Below, piece after piece: positions 1 through 9,141 of a DNA stretch of 64,000 nt (within the stretch, counting starts at the first letter, position 1; each line of letters opens with the position of its first letter). The notes beneath the pieces were generated by a model, which did not search any database, was not told the DNA's origin, and was given only the letters and a program-made list of their open reading frames with translations. The stretch is from Acidobacteriota bacterium (GTDB taxonomy: Bacteria > Acidobacteriota > Terriglobia > Terriglobales > Acidobacteriaceae), in NCBI GenBank assembly GCA_021851335.1, contig JAJZEA010000004.1:41742-105741 (forward strand), written 5' to 3'. The position numbers and the translations under genes are program-made.

Positions 1-603
1 TTTGGTGAAGAACGGAATGTGGAACGGCATCTCGGCCTGAGCCTTGGTCTTTGATTTGGAACTCTTCGGCCTGGCGCCCGGCGTCTCGGTGACCACGGGC
101 GTCTCCTGCGCGCTCACACACATCCACTGTCCGTGCTGCCGCTGGAAGACGTGCGTGAAGATGCCTCGGTCCATCACTTCGGCATTGCCGACGCGATGAC
201 GATAGGCATAGGTTCCCGTGGCAATGGCGACATCGCCGAGAACACGCGCCGCCAGCACCTTTTGCTCGGTGGCCGCTGTCTTGTCATCGAGCGTGATCAG
301 GTTGGCAATCTGCTGATCGCGCGTGGTGAAGACGCCACTCTGCGAGACATTCATGAACAGCGGAGCCAGCACCAGCTCCAGCCCGTACTGATCGCGCTGA
401 TTCAGTGCCGCAGTCCACTTGTCTTCGACCGTCTGCAACTCACGCACGGTCGGCGAATCGGTCGCAGCCGCTGCAACGGGCGCGGCTGTGGCGCTGCTGC
501 TGTGGATGGCCGTCGGCGCAACAGCACCCTGCGCTTGAGCTGAGTATCCGGCAACCAGACCGGGGAAACAGAACAACAATCCTGCAATCGAAGCAAAACG
601 CAT
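1..603 (-). CDS. Secreted NTF2-like (DUF4440/SnoaL-type) protein, C-terminus cut by window edge
   Basis: The reading frame stays open to the left window edge, so the protein is incomplete (201 codons visible). It begins with a signal peptide: a short basic start, a hydrophobic stretch, then an Ala/Gln cleavage region near residue 24. The following segment (roughly residues 50-160) has the pattern of an NTF2-like fold: an 'LQTVEDKWTAALNQRD' helix, a 'GVFTTRDQQIANL' stretch, a 'GDVAIATGTYAYRH' strand and 'FTHVFQRQHGQWMCVSAQET' at the end. A Lys/Ser-rich tail follows. I chose the ATG at 603 because an AAGGAG lies 8 nt upstream; an ATG at 609 would sit only 2 nt from it. Such proteins are usually periplasmic and of unknown substrate. 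It is divergent from dnaB. The fold assignment is from pattern only. Confidence 0.6.
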   Translation of the reverse strand, partial: MRFASIAGLLFCFPGLVAGYSAQAQGAVAPTAIHSSSATAAPVAAAATDSPTVRELQTVEDKWTAALNQRDQYGLELVLAPLFMNVSQSGVFTTRDQQIANLITLDDKTAATEQKVLAARVLGDVAIATGTYAYRHRVGNAEVMDRGIFTHVFQRQHGQWMCVSAQETPVVTETPGARPKSSKSKTKAQAEMPFHIPFFTK

Positions 604-771
604 CTGCATGACTCCTTGACTCCAATCTCTTAGACGATTTTATCGAGGTCTCCGGTAGCCGCGCATCTTCCGCGATGCGGCAAAAGCCCAGCCAGGAAGT
701 TTTTCCCACGTTTTCCGAAGATTCCTCAGCACTCACAGCCGCTTTTTTTACCCGGGATTAAACTTGAAATC

Positions 772-2157
772 ATGGCCGTTGCCTCCAGCTTCACACTCGA
801 CGCCGGTCTGCCCGCCAACGCGGATGCAGAGCGGACTATTCTCGGCGCCATTCTGCTGGACAACGCGCTGCTGTCCGAGGCTCAGGAAAAGCTGGTCTCG
901 GAAGACTTTTCGCTGGACTCGCATCGCCGCATCTTCCAGCGCATGGGCGAGCTGAGCGCCGAAGGCCACGCCATCGATCTCGTCACGCTCTCCGAGATGC
1001 TGGGCCGTTACAAGGAAGTCGAGTCCGTCGGCGGCGTCGCCTATCTTGCCTCGCTGACGGAGGGATTGCCACGCCGGCCCATCCTTGAGGAATACATCCG
1101 CATCGTCAAGGACAAGAGCCTGCTGCGCCAGCTCATGCTCATCTGCTCGGCGGCCATTGCCCGCGCCGCAGACCAGAGCGAACCGGCTCTCGACGTGCTC
1201 AACGCCGCCGAGTCGCAGCTTCTCGAAGTCGGCGAAAAGGGCATCAGCAAAGGCCTCGCCAGCCTGGAGGAGATCGTAAGCGGCTCCTTCGGGTCGATTG
1301 ACAATCTCTATCAGCAGGCGCGCGAGATCACCGGCCTGGCCACGCACTACACCGAGTTCGACAAGATGACCAGCGGCCTGCAAAAAGGCGAATTGGTCAT
1401 CATCGCCGCGCGGCCCTCGATGGGCAAAACCGCCTGGGCCGTCAACATCGCCCAGAACGCGGCCATCCGCAGCGGCGCAGCTGTGGCCATCTTTTCGCTG
1501 GAAATGTCCAAGGAAGCGCTGCTGCGCCGCATGCTGGCTTCGCAGGCCTGGGTCGATCAGCGCAAGCTCCAGACCGGCTTCCTGGGGCGCGACGACCAGG
1601 AAAAACTGCGCCGCGCACTCGAAGACCTCGTCGAATCCAAAATCTACATCGACGACACCGCCGGCATCTCGCTCGCCGAGATGCGCGCCAAGGCCCGCCG
1701 CCTGCGCCAGATTGCCGGGCGCGTCGATCTGATTCTGGTGGACTATCTCCAGCTTATGAGCGCCAGCCTGCCCTCGCAGGGCGGCAAGCGTCACGAAAAC
1801 CGCACCCAGGAAGTCTCCGCCATCTCACGCGGCTTGAAGGCTCTGGCCAAGGAGATGGAAGTTCCCGTCATTGCGCTCAGCCAGCTCAGCCGCGCCAGCG
1901 AGCGCCGCGGCGACGACAAGCGCCCCATGCTGAGCGACCTGCGCGAATCCGGCTCCATCGAACAGGATGCCGACGTCGTCGCCTTTATCCATCGCGAAAG
2001 CTACTATAACCGCGACAAGGAAGAAGACCCCGACCGCAACAAGGCTGAGATCATCATCGCCAAGCAGCGCAATGGCCCGACCGGCACTGTTGAACTCGCC
2101 TTCCTCAGCCAGTTCACGCGCTTCGAGGATCTCGACACGCAGCACACCCAGTACTGA
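772..2157 (+). CDS. dnaB: Replicative DNA helicase DnaB
   Basis: This is the hexameric 5'-3' helicase that unwinds DNA at the replication fork. The 461-residue length is normal for DnaB. Residues 15-115 form the N-terminal helical domain ('ANADAERTILGAILLDN'). The C-terminal RecA-like ATPase has Walker A 'ARPSMGKT' at 213-220, the 'FSLEMSKEALLRRMLA' segment at 241-256, and Walker B 'ILVDYLQLM' at 321-329. It also has the 'SQLSRASERR' and 'SDLRESGSIEQDADVV' motifs typical of the family. No intein is present. There is no strong Shine-Dalgarno before the ATG. It is convergent with the following gene. Confidence 0.97.
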   Translation: MAVASSFTLDAGLPANADAERTILGAILLDNALLSEAQEKLVSEDFSLDSHRRIFQRMGELSAEGHAIDLVTLSEMLGRYKEVESVGGVAYLASLTEGLPRRPILEEYIRIVKDKSLLRQLMLICSAAIARAADQSEPALDVLNAAESQLLEVGEKGISKGLASLEEIVSGSFGSIDNLYQQAREITGLATHYTEFDKMTSGLQKGELVIIAARPSMGKTAWAVNIAQNAAIRSGAAVAIFSLEMSKEALLRRMLASQAWVDQRKLQTGFLGRDDQEKLRRALEDLVESKIYIDDTAGISLAEMRAKARRLRQIAGRVDLILVDYLQLMSASLPSQGGKRHENRTQEVSAISRGLKALAKEMEVPVIALSQLSRASERRGDDKRPMLSDLRESGSIEQDADVVAFIHRESYYNRDKEEDPDRNKAEIIIAKQRNGPTGTVELAFLSQFTRFEDLDTQHTQY

Positions 2158-2189
2158 TTGCCGCAGGTGCGCGGAGCGGAACACTTGCT

Positions 2190-3143
2190 TCAGCCTGCCA
2201 GCAGCATCTCCAGCGCCTCGCGCGCATGTTGCAGGCAGGCGCGCGCCTCATCCTCGGCAACCAGTCCCTGATGGACCGCGCGCTTGCCGATATCGTTCAC
2301 GCGATTGGCCAGTCGCGGAAACTCCGGGTCGATCCCCGTCGCCTTCAGGTTGTTGTTCATCTCGTGCAGCAGATTGCCCAGCGTCGGCGCGTTCCTGTAA
2401 CGCGTCTGAATCTGCCGTTGCAGCGGCTCCGGCAGCCGTTGCCGGATCGCCTCTTCCAGCACGGAACGGCACATGACCGCGCAGGCCGTGAAGAGCGCAA
2501 AAAAGTAGCAGCGCGTTGCCTCGTCCAGATACCGATCCGCTTCATCGGAGGCTGACCGCGCCACCACGCACTCCCGCAGATGCTGCGCGCGCGCCACCGC
2601 CGGTTCAATCAGGTCAATCATCTCCGCGGCCATCGCCGCGCGCAGCAGATCGCCCTGCCGCGCATCGAGCGCGCGCTGAATCGACTGCCATGCCGGAGTC
2701 TCGCGCGTGCCGGCCTGCTGCATCCGTGTGAGCGAGGTCAGCCGCTGCCGCGCGTGCTGCACAAAGCCCTGCTGCATCTCGTGCGCAAGCTGTTCCCATT
2801 CTTCAATGAACCGACCGGCGTCGGCCTGATAGCGATGCCACAGCTCCTCATAGACCACTCCCGGCAGCACTGAGCGCAACTGCTCGAACCGCCCGGTCCG
2901 CGCCAGGTCCGCAATGGCCATCGAAAACTCGCGGCCCGGCGCGCTGGCGTCGGCCATGCTCAACAGCCGCTCGCGCAGCCGCTCGATCTCGATGCCGCTG
3001 TGCTCGGCGCGGGTCTGTGTCAACGGGTCCACCTGCTCAGTGTAGGTGCAGGCAGCCGTGGCGCGCGTCTCTTCGCGGAGATTCCAGGCCGCTCCCGTGC
3101 AGGAGTGAAACCCGCGCGCGGGGATCGCCGAATCAGGAAGCAC
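2190..3143 (-). CDS. Hypothetical protein with DUF4145-like C-terminal helical domain
   Basis: The protein is about 317 residues if the GTG at 3143 is used; in-frame GTG 3032 and ATG 2957 are alternatives, and none has a convincing ribosome binding site. Most of it is predicted alpha-helical and rich in Arg, Glu and Ala. The last 110 residues ('CYFFALFTACAVMCRSVLEEAIRQRL', then 'TLGNLLHEM', then 'VNDIGKRAVHQG') resemble DUF4145, a domain often attached to restriction or defence proteins but also found alone. There is no signal peptide. It lies 27 nt downstream of ridA on the same strand and could be co-transcribed with it. It converges on dnaB. Function unknown. Confidence 0.6.
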   Translation of the reverse strand: MLPDSAIPARGFHSCTGAAWNLREETRATAACTYTEQVDPLTQTRAEHSGIEIERLRERLLSMADASAPGREFSMAIADLARTGRFEQLRSVLPGVVYEELWHRYQADAGRFIEEWEQLAHEMQQGFVQHARQRLTSLTRMQQAGTRETPAWQSIQRALDARQGDLLRAAMAAEMIDLIEPAVARAQHLRECVVARSASDEADRYLDEATRCYFFALFTACAVMCRSVLEEAIRQRLPEPLQRQIQTRYRNAPTLGNLLHEMNNNLKATGIDPEFPRLANRVNDIGKRAVHQGLVAEDEARACLQHAREALEMLLAG

Positions 3144-3170
3144 TTTGCCGGACGCAGCCTCTGCCTGCGC

Positions 3171-3569
3171 TCAGGCCAGGCTCACAATCAGGTCGATCTC
3201 GATGCGCACATCCTTGGGCAGGCGGCTCACCTCGACCGTTGTCCGTGCTGGCGGAGTCGCTCCATCTCCCGCGAAATACTGCGCATAGATCGCATTCATC
3301 GCGGCGAAGTCATTGAAATCCCGCAAAAAGACCGTTGCCTTCACCGCTCCGCTCAGGCTTCCGCCCGCTGCCTCGGCAATCGCCTTCAGGTTCTCGAGCA
3401 CACGCCGCGTCTGCTCCTCGATGCCGCCTTCGACGACCTGCTGCGTCGCCGGGTCAAGCGGAATCTGCCCGGAGGCAAAGAGGAGATTGCCGACCCGGAT
3501 CGCCTGGGAATATGGCCCGATTGCAGCCGGTGCCTGCTCGGTGCGGATAACTTGCTTCGCTGTGCTCAT
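3171..3569 (-). CDS. RidA family reactive intermediate/imine deaminase
   Basis: RidA proteins hydrolyse reactive enamine/imine intermediates released by PLP enzymes. The 132-residue protein has the whole family pattern: '[28 protein letters not shown]' near the start, then '[22 protein letters not shown]', '[24 protein letters not shown]', and '[23 protein letters not shown]' near the end. The Arg and Glu of the last segment are the catalytic-pocket residues in characterised RidA proteins. I used the ATG at 3569, which gives the usual family N-terminus; upstream in-frame codons would add an uncharacteristic basic extension. Cytosolic. Confidence 0.93.
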   Translation of the reverse strand: MSTAKQVIRTEQAPAAIGPYSQAIRVGNLLFASGQIPLDPATQQVVEGGIEEQTRRVLENLKAIAEAAGGSLSGAVKATVFLRDFNDFAAMNAIYAQYFAGDGATPPARTTVEVSRLPKDVRIEIDLIVSLA

Positions 3570-3736
3570 GCTTCTGATTTTACCCATTGCGCCCGTGCTT
3601 CGCGTCTCACGCTGCTCGCGTCTGCCCGCTCGCATCGTTGCAAGAAAAACGCCGGAAGAAAACGCGGAACAAAATGCTCGTTTTCGTCGTATTCTTGCGT
3701 GGAGTGATCGGTGGATGCAGGATGCGCGGTAAATGC

Positions 3737-3784
3737 CCGGGCATCTTCATGCTCGTTCCCCCGGGCATCTTCATGCTTGTTCCG
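3737..3784 (+). repeat. 24-bp direct repeat, two copies, in leader of lipoprotein gene
   Basis: Two adjacent 24-bp units (3737-3760 and 3761-3784) share the core CCGGGCATCTTCATGC and differ at two positions. They end 28 nt before the lipoprotein start codon, so they probably lie in its 5' leader. Confidence 0.8.
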
Positions 3785-3812
3785 TTGCTCAAGGCTTCTT
3801 CTGGAGGGTTCC

Positions 3813-4463
3813 ATGTCGCTTCCGGCTTTGTCTCGCTTTCGTTCCGCTCCGCCTGTGCTTGCCGCATCTTCGCTCATGCTTGGCGGGCTGCTGCTTGGCG
3901 GCTTGGCGGGCTGCCGCGTCAACGTGGATAAAACCAGCAACGGCCAGGACAAGCATGTTCGCATCGATACACCCTTTGGCGGCATCCACGTCAACACCGA
4001 CCAGACCACAGCCGCCGACATCGGACTGCCGACCTATCCCGGCGCGACTCCGGTCAACGACGACGGCGACAACCAGTCCGCTGACGTTCACATGGGCTTT
4101 GGACAGTGGCAGTTGCGTGTGAAGGCCGCGCACTACTTCAGCTCCGATAGCCGGGACAAGCTTCAAAGCTTCTACCGCAGCGCGCTCAAGCGCTACGGCG
4201 ATGTGCTTACCTGTCAGGGCAATCAGCCGGTTGGCACACCCACCAAAACCGCCGACGGACTTACCTGCCAGAGCAATGGCAACTCCGGCAGCGGCGGCCA
4301 GGGCATCGCCAGCGTCGATACCAGCGAACACGCTCTTGTCCTCAAAGCCGGTTCGCCGCACCACCAGCATGTTGTCACGCTCGACGAACAGAAGTCCGGT
4401 CGCACCGGCACCAACTTCGGCCTGGTCGTTCTGGATCTTCCCGGCAGCAACGACGCCGACTGA
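3813..4463 (+). CDS. Predicted lipoprotein of unknown function
   Basis: The start ATG at 3813 has GGAGG 5 nt upstream. The first 35 residues are a lipoprotein signal: a basic start, a Leu/Gly-rich hydrophobic core and a lipobox ending 'GLAGC', so the mature protein should be lipid-anchored. The mature part (about 180 residues) is polar. It has a 'VDTPFGGIHVNTD'-like segment, 'DIGLPTYPGATPVND', then 'VKAAHYFSSDSRDKLQSFYRSALKRYGDVLTC', which suggests an alpha/beta fold. Similar 'LPTYPGA...F.T.D....V..FY...L' patterns occur in other acidobacterial hypothetical proteins. I do not recognise a function. Confidence 0.75.
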   Translation: MSLPALSRFRSAPPVLAASSLMLGGLLLGGLAGCRVNVDKTSNGQDKHVRIDTPFGGIHVNTDQTTAADIGLPTYPGATPVNDDGDNQSADVHMGFGQWQLRVKAAHYFSSDSRDKLQSFYRSALKRYGDVLTCQGNQPVGTPTKTADGLTCQSNGNSGSGGQGIASVDTSEHALVLKAGSPHHQHVVTLDEQKSGRTGTNFGLVVLDLPGSNDAD

Positions 4464-4478
4464 ACGCCGGGCACAGGT

Positions 4479-5450
4479 TCAATGCGCGTGGTGATGATGG
4501 CTGTGGTGGCCATGTCCGTGATGCGTGTGGCCATCGCCGCCGATGGCCATCTCTTCGACGGACACCACGCAGCCCTCGCGCGCCTCGCAGCCTTCATGCT
4601 CGAACTGGATGGTCGTGTGGGCTATCTGAAATTCATGCCGCGCCTTGTCCTGCAACTTGAGCAGGATGCACTGGCTCTCCGACGGCGGAATATCCTCGAT
4701 GCGCACATGGCAGGCCAGCGCGCGTGACTGCGAGCCAAGCGACCAGACGTGCAGGTCATGCACATCCAGCACGCCTTCCACGCTTTGCAGGCTGTTGCGA
4801 ATCTCCGCCACAGCCAGTCCTCGCGGCGTGCCTTCCAGCAGAATGTTCAGCGTCTCCCGCACGATCCCGATCGAACTCCACAGAATCAGTCCGGCAATCA
4901 CCAGCGAAAGCGCCGGATCGATCCAGTTCTGGCCTGTCCATTGAATCGCAAATCCACCGACGATCACCGCCGCCGTGGACAACGTATCGCCCGCCATGTG
5001 GAGGAAGGAGCTGCGCAGATTCACATCGCGCGCCACGCCCCACAGCAGCACCGCGATCACGCCGTTCATCACCACGCCCACCGCGGCGACTTCCATCATC
5101 AGGCGCGGCTGCACGGCGACCGGCGCGCTGATGCGATGCATCGCTTCCACGCCGATCCACAGCGAGAGAATGAGCAGGGTCGAAGCGTTCAGAAATGCGG
5201 CCAGCACCCCGGCGCGCTGATAGCCAAAGGTCTTCAGGTCGTTGGCCGGCCGCTGCTGGAAATACACTGCGACAAACGACAAAGCAAGCGCTAGAAAGTC
5301 TGATGCGTTGTGGCCGGCTTCGGAGATGAGCGCCAGCGAGTGTGCGCGCCAGCCGGCATAGAACGTGACGCCGACATAGGCCAGCGTGGCTGCCATTGAG
5401 AGCCAGAGAACACGGCTCGTGCGCTTCGAAGGTGCTGCATGCACATGCAT
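4479..5450 (-). CDS. Cation diffusion facilitator (CzcD/ZitB-type zinc exporter)
   Basis: An inner-membrane antiporter that exports Zn2+ (or Co2+/Cd2+) in exchange for protons. The 323-residue protein has six hydrophobic segments. The paired metal sites of the family are visible: 'ISEAGHNASDFLAL' in TM2 (His/Asp) and 'FLHMAGDTLSTAAVI' in TM5 (His/Asp). The C-terminal cytosolic domain ('EIRNSLQSVEGVLDVHDLHVWSLGS') is also typical. The tail is very His-rich ('HTHHGHGHHSHHHHAH'), a likely metal-buffering element. The start at 5450 follows AAGG by about 7 nt; longer upstream in-frame sequence looks non-coding. It converges on the lipoprotein gene with only 15 nt between stops. Confidence 0.93.
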   Translation of the reverse strand: MHVHAAPSKRTSRVLWLSMAATLAYVGVTFYAGWRAHSLALISEAGHNASDFLALALSFVAVYFQQRPANDLKTFGYQRAGVLAAFLNASTLLILSLWIGVEAMHRISAPVAVQPRLMMEVAAVGVVMNGVIAVLLWGVARDVNLRSSFLHMAGDTLSTAAVIVGGFAIQWTGQNWIDPALSLVIAGLILWSSIGIVRETLNILLEGTPRGLAVAEIRNSLQSVEGVLDVHDLHVWSLGSQSRALACHVRIEDIPPSESQCILLKLQDKARHEFQIAHTTIQFEHEGCEAREGCVVSVEEMAIGGDGHTHHGHGHHSHHHHAH

Positions 5451-5517
5451 ACTCTGCCTTAGTGTATGAGGACAGGTGGAAAAGCGCCAAAAGGCATTGC
5501 AGAAAGTGGGAGCAGGG

Positions 5518-6027
5518 TCAGCCAGCGGCATGAGTGGACCGCGCCATGCGTGCATGGGAACGCAGAAAGTCGCCTTCGGGCCGGGTCTCGTGTCGCGCAG
5601 CAATGCTGCGCAGACCGCTCCAGGTCTCGGCGACGACGATGCTGTTCTCCGGACTTCCCGGCTGATAGCGCACCGAGCACGGCAACCCCACCTGAATCTG
5701 CCCCGGCTGCAGATCTTCGCTCAAAGCCGAGACGTCCTGTGCGCATTCGTAGGTGACTCCGGCGATCGCGTACTGGTAGAGCAGCATCAGGCGTGTCGCG
5801 TGCGTCTCATCCCCAGGCGCTGACGGAACTGTTGTCGGCACTTCCATCGCATCCACCAGCATGCCATCCACCAGACGACCATAGCTGACCAGTCGCAGGC
5901 GACGCTCGCGCTCCAGCTCTTCAGCGGTTGGCCTGCGATGTCGCAGCAGCCATACCATGACCGCGACGCAGACCATCAGGGTCAGCGCGAGTGCGATCCA
6001 CTGCCAGGTTTGAGGGTTGATGTGCAT
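5518..6027 (-). CDS. Single-pass membrane protein, DUF3592-like
   Basis: A 169-residue protein. Residues 9-28 form one hydrophobic segment ('WIALALTLMVCVAVMVWLL') followed by basic residues, giving an N-out/C-in or anchored topology. The C-terminal part contains 'AIAGVTYECAQDVSAL' and 'CSVRYQPGSPENSIVVAETWSGL', a pattern like DUF3592 domains, where a value is recorded as 'Y.P.nP..s.v'. The reading frame continues upstream but the ATG at 6027 fits the membrane topology best. It lies 67 nt downstream of no other same-strand gene, so it may be monocistronic. Function unknown. Confidence 0.65.
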   Translation of the reverse strand: MHINPQTWQWIALALTLMVCVAVMVWLLRHRRPTAEELERERRLRLVSYGRLVDGMLVDAMEVPTTVPSAPGDETHATRLMLLYQYAIAGVTYECAQDVSALSEDLQPGQIQVGLPCSVRYQPGSPENSIVVAETWSGLRSIAARHETRPEGDFLRSHARMARSTHAAG

Positions 6028-6217
6028 TGCCGCGGGTGATCCCCAGTTCACTCTACGGTGAGCATAACGCAACTTGCGCAGGCGCGAATCTGGATGGCGT
6101 ATCAATTTCCCTGCAAAGGGAATCTCGAACCGAAACGGGCAAACGCGAATCTGATTGGTGCCGGATTCCGCGCCACGCAGACAGCGTCGTGGCGTGGAAT
6201 CCGGAAGTCGCGGCTGC

Positions 6218-7906
6218 CTAGCGTTGGCTCTTCAGCCGCGCAGCCTCGAATTCGTCGCCCCGGTTCCACTCAATCGTGGAGCTTCGATGGAGCGCCTGCC
6301 AGCCCAGCGTCATGCCGAAGCGCACGAGCTTGGCGTTGCCGGCGAAGTCCCAGTCCTCGTGGAAGTTGTCGCTGAAGTTGTGATAGTCGTGCTCCTCGAA
6401 CTGACGAAACTTCTCGACGCCCCAGGCGCGGTCATGCCCGGCGTACAGCGTTCCGGCATCGATCGAAAACGCCGGAATGCCCACGCGCGAAAGCGAGAAA
6501 TGGTCGGAGCGATAGTAGCTGCCAGCTTCCGGGCGCGGGTCCGGAACGATCGTCAGGTCGAACTGCCTGGCCACCTCTTCCACGGTCGGATAAAAATTCG
6601 TACGCTGCGCGCCGTTCACGTCCACCTCAAGCGGCACGCCGAGCGGCAGGATCATGTCGTAGTTGATGTCGAGGGTGATTTGTCCGGCGGGAATGGGGGG
6701 ATGTTCGCCGAGATACTGCGAACCGAGCAAGCCCTGCTCCTCGGCTGTGACCGCGGCAAAGAGGATCGAATGCGGCAGACGGATGCCGCTCGACGACCAG
6801 GCATGCGCCATCTCGAGCAGCATCCCCACTCCCGTGCCATTGTCCGCCGCGCCGTTATAGATGTTGTCGCCCGCCATGCCCGGCACAAAGCCCAGATGGT
6901 CGTAGTGCGCCGTGTAAAGCACCGCCTGGTCCGGCTGCGTCGACGCGCCGGGCAGCATTGCGACGACGTTGGGAGACTCGAACCGGCGCACCGTGCTGGT
7001 TACTTTTCCCTGAAGACGAACCGAAAGCGGCACAGCATGAAATCCGCGCTCACCTGCCGCGGCAAACTGCTGGTCAAAATCCAGTCCCGCGGCAGTGAAC
7101 AAGCGCCGCGCCACATCCAGTTGAATCCAGCTTGCCGCTTTCAGATGCGGCGCCGGATCGTCCGCGAGCGAGGTTTGTTCGCTGGTGTTGGAGTTCTTGA
7201 CCACGTCCCAGCCGTAGCTGGCCAGATCGGTCCTGTGGATGATCAGCGCGCCGACTGCTCCCATTCGTGCCGCCTGCTCAAACTTGTATGTCCAGCGGCC
7301 GTAGTAGGTCATCGCCTTGCCGCCAAAAAACTTCGGGTCGTTCGATGGCGGATCGCCCACAATGCAGACAATCACCTTGCCCTTCACATCGACGCCCTTG
7401 TAATCATCCCAGCCAAACTCCGGCGCCGTCACCCCATAGCCGACAAAGACCAGCGGCGCGTCGATCGAAACCTCCGGCGTCAGCGTGCGGTTGCTCACCG
7501 TATAGTCATCTCCAAAGCGCAGCGGAATCGGCGCTCCATGCAGCGGAACAAACTGCATCGATGTCTTTGCCGGCTGCACCGTCATGCCCACAAAGCGAAC
7601 CTGCTGGAAGTAGCTGCCGTTGTCGCCTGCCGGTTTCAGCCCATCAAGCGCAAACTGCGTCGCCACATACTTCGCCGCCAGTTCTCCGCCACGAAGCCCC
7701 GGATAGCGGCCTTCCAACAGATCGTCAGAGATGAACTTCACGTGGGCGCGAATGCGCGCCGCGCTCACAGCTTCTTCCGCAGCTTCGAGGGCTGATCCGG
7801 TTTTGCGCATCTGTGCCCGCGCTCCAACACTCAGTACAAGCAGAAGCGCCGCTGCCAGATGGCCGGCGAATCTCGGCTTTGACAAAGTTTCTGTTTGATT
7901 TCGCAT
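6218..7906 (-). CDS. Secreted M28-family zinc aminopeptidase with PA domain
   Basis: A 562-residue exopeptidase with a signal peptide (residues 1-31, ending 'GARA'). A protease-associated insert spans about 150-300 ('PLVFVGYGVTAPEFGWDDYKGVDVKGKVIVCIVGDPP'). The M28 catalytic core follows. Its zinc ligands and catalytic residues are in place: His334 in 'TAHYDHLG', Asp355 in 'GAADNGTGV', Glu389-Glu390 in 'TAEEQGLLGS', an Asp in 'ITLDINYDM', and a late His in 'YYRSDHFSLS'. The ATG at 7906 follows GGGGAGAACGG. It probably acts in the periplasm or outside the cell, trimming N-terminal residues of peptides. It is divergent from the esterase gene across a 99-bp gap. Confidence 0.93.
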   Translation of the reverse strand: MRNQTETLSKPRFAGHLAAALLLVLSVGARAQMRKTGSALEAAEEAVSAARIRAHVKFISDDLLEGRYPGLRGGELAAKYVATQFALDGLKPAGDNGSYFQQVRFVGMTVQPAKTSMQFVPLHGAPIPLRFGDDYTVSNRTLTPEVSIDAPLVFVGYGVTAPEFGWDDYKGVDVKGKVIVCIVGDPPSNDPKFFGGKAMTYYGRWTYKFEQAARMGAVGALIIHRTDLASYGWDVVKNSNTSEQTSLADDPAPHLKAASWIQLDVARRLFTAAGLDFDQQFAAAGERGFHAVPLSVRLQGKVTSTVRRFESPNVVAMLPGASTQPDQAVLYTAHYDHLGFVPGMAGDNIYNGAADNGTGVGMLLEMAHAWSSSGIRLPHSILFAAVTAEEQGLLGSQYLGEHPPIPAGQITLDINYDMILPLGVPLEVDVNGAQRTNFYPTVEEVARQFDLTIVPDPRPEAGSYYRSDHFSLSRVGIPAFSIDAGTLYAGHDRAWGVEKFRQFEEHDYHNFSDNFHEDWDFAGNAKLVRFGMTLGWQALHRSSTIEWNRGDEFEAARLKSQR

Positions 7907-7935
7907 CCGTTCTCCCCGATACGGTATTCTCCGCT

Positions 7936-7960
7936 GCAAGCGTAAAATTTCCACGCTTGC
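7936..7960. promoter_or_regulatory. Inverted repeat between divergent peptidase and esterase genes
   Basis: Perfect 8-bp arms (GCAAGCGT at 7936-7943 and ACGCTTGC at 7953-7960) are separated by a 9-bp AT-rich centre. The site lies 30 bp from the peptidase start and 46 bp from the esterase start, as expected for a shared operator or a leader hairpin. No regulator is identified. Confidence 0.35.
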
Positions 7961-8005
7961 GGATCAGACTGCTACCATCATCCCCGAAGACGTCAGGAGA
8001 TGTCG

Positions 8006-9004
8006 ATGGTACGCTGGCAATTTTGCGCTGCTCTTTCTGCTCTGGTTTTTGCTCCGGTTCTCGCCTTTGCTCAATCCGAAAAGAGACTTCCACCTGTCCA
8101 GACTCCCGCCTGGCAACCTGCTCCCGGAACCCTGACACTGCCGCTTTGGCCGGGCCAACCACCCGACAGCAGAACCACTTCTGGTCGGCCACGCGAGCTG
8201 GCGCACGGTCCAGAGCGGAATACCACCCGCCCCGATGACCCGTTGATCGCCGGCAAGCCCGTCATTCGCCTCGGCAACGTCTCCCATCCCACGCTCACGC
8301 TCTACGCGGCCAAAACCAACAACACCGGTGCCGCTGTGCTTGTCTTTCCGGGCGGCGCTTACCGCATTCTGGCCATCGATCTCGAAGGCACAGAGGTCTG
8401 CACCTGGCTGAATTCGATTGGCGTCAACTGCATTCTGGTCAAGTACCGCGTTCCTGGCTCCGGCCCGTATCCGGAGTCTGCCGCCGCGCTTCAGGATGCG
8501 CAGCGCGCCATGGGGCTGGTGCGTGCCCACGCCGCCGAGTGGAAGATCGATCCGGACCGCGTCGGCGTCCTCGGTTTCTCTGCCGGCGGGCATCTGGCAG
8601 CGGCGATCAGCACGCACAATACCGAGCGTTCGTATCCGCTGGTGGATGCGGCGGACAAGTTGAGCTGCAAACCGAACTTCGCCGTCATTCTTTATCCCGG
8701 CTACCTGGCCATTGCGGAGAGCCGGTTCTCGTTCAACCCCAATCTGCCTGTCAGCTCGCGCACGCCGCCCACGTATCTGCTGCAAACGGAAGACGATCAC
8801 GTTGCGCATGTGGAAAGCTCGATCGCCTACTTCATGGCGCTCAAAAAGGCCGACGTACCCGCCGAGCTGCATATCTATACCGAAGGCGTGCATGGCTACG
8901 GCCTGCGGCGAACGAACCTGCCGGTGACCCGCTGGCCCTCGAGCGTGGCCCTCTGGCTGCACACCATCGGAATCCTGCACGCCACGCAGCAGAGCGCCAA
9001 GTAG
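8006..9004 (+). CDS. Secreted alpha/beta hydrolase (BD-FAE/acetyl-esterase type)
   Basis: A 332-residue serine hydrolase with a Sec signal peptide ending near 'VLAFA'. After a Pro-rich lead comes the family core: oxyanion region 'VLVFPGGAYRIL', 'VKYRVPGSGPYPESAAALQDAQRAMGLVRAHAAEWKIDPDRVGVLGFSAGGHLAAA' with the nucleophile Ser192, and later acid and His segments ('LLQTEDDHVAHVESSIAYF', 'YTEGVHGYGL'). This arrangement is common in acetyl-xylan or feruloyl esterases. I prefer the ATG at 8006 because the CAGGAG upstream is 6 nt away; the ATG at 8000 directly abuts it. It probably de-esterifies plant polysaccharide fragments in the periplasm. That substrate is inferred. Confidence 0.85.
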   Translation: MVRWQFCAALSALVFAPVLAFAQSEKRLPPVQTPAWQPAPGTLTLPLWPGQPPDSRTTSGRPRELAHGPERNTTRPDDPLIAGKPVIRLGNVSHPTLTLYAAKTNNTGAAVLVFPGGAYRILAIDLEGTEVCTWLNSIGVNCILVKYRVPGSGPYPESAAALQDAQRAMGLVRAHAAEWKIDPDRVGVLGFSAGGHLAAAISTHNTERSYPLVDAADKLSCKPNFAVILYPGYLAIAESRFSFNPNLPVSSRTPPTYLLQTEDDHVAHVESSIAYFMALKKADVPAELHIYTEGVHGYGLRRTNLPVTRWPSSVALWLHTIGILHATQQSAK

Positions 9005-9141
9005 TTCCAGAGAATACGCTTACAGCCACTCTGAAGTTTCTCTGATTTGATCCGATAAATGAGAGGCAGGCAACGACGGTCGGAGGATTGTCGCCTGCGA
9101 GATGCGGGGTTTGCTGCGCATGATTCAACTCCGGAGATCCG

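Noticed and set aside
6155..7795. 546-codon open frame antisense to the M28 peptidase
   Set aside because: The peptidase has a signal peptide and all zinc ligands; the antisense translation is Arg/His-rich shadow sequence.
9005..9141. c-di-GMP riboswitch before the GAF-EAL gene
   Set aside because: I could not find the conserved GEMM core or its paired stems in the 137-bp gap.
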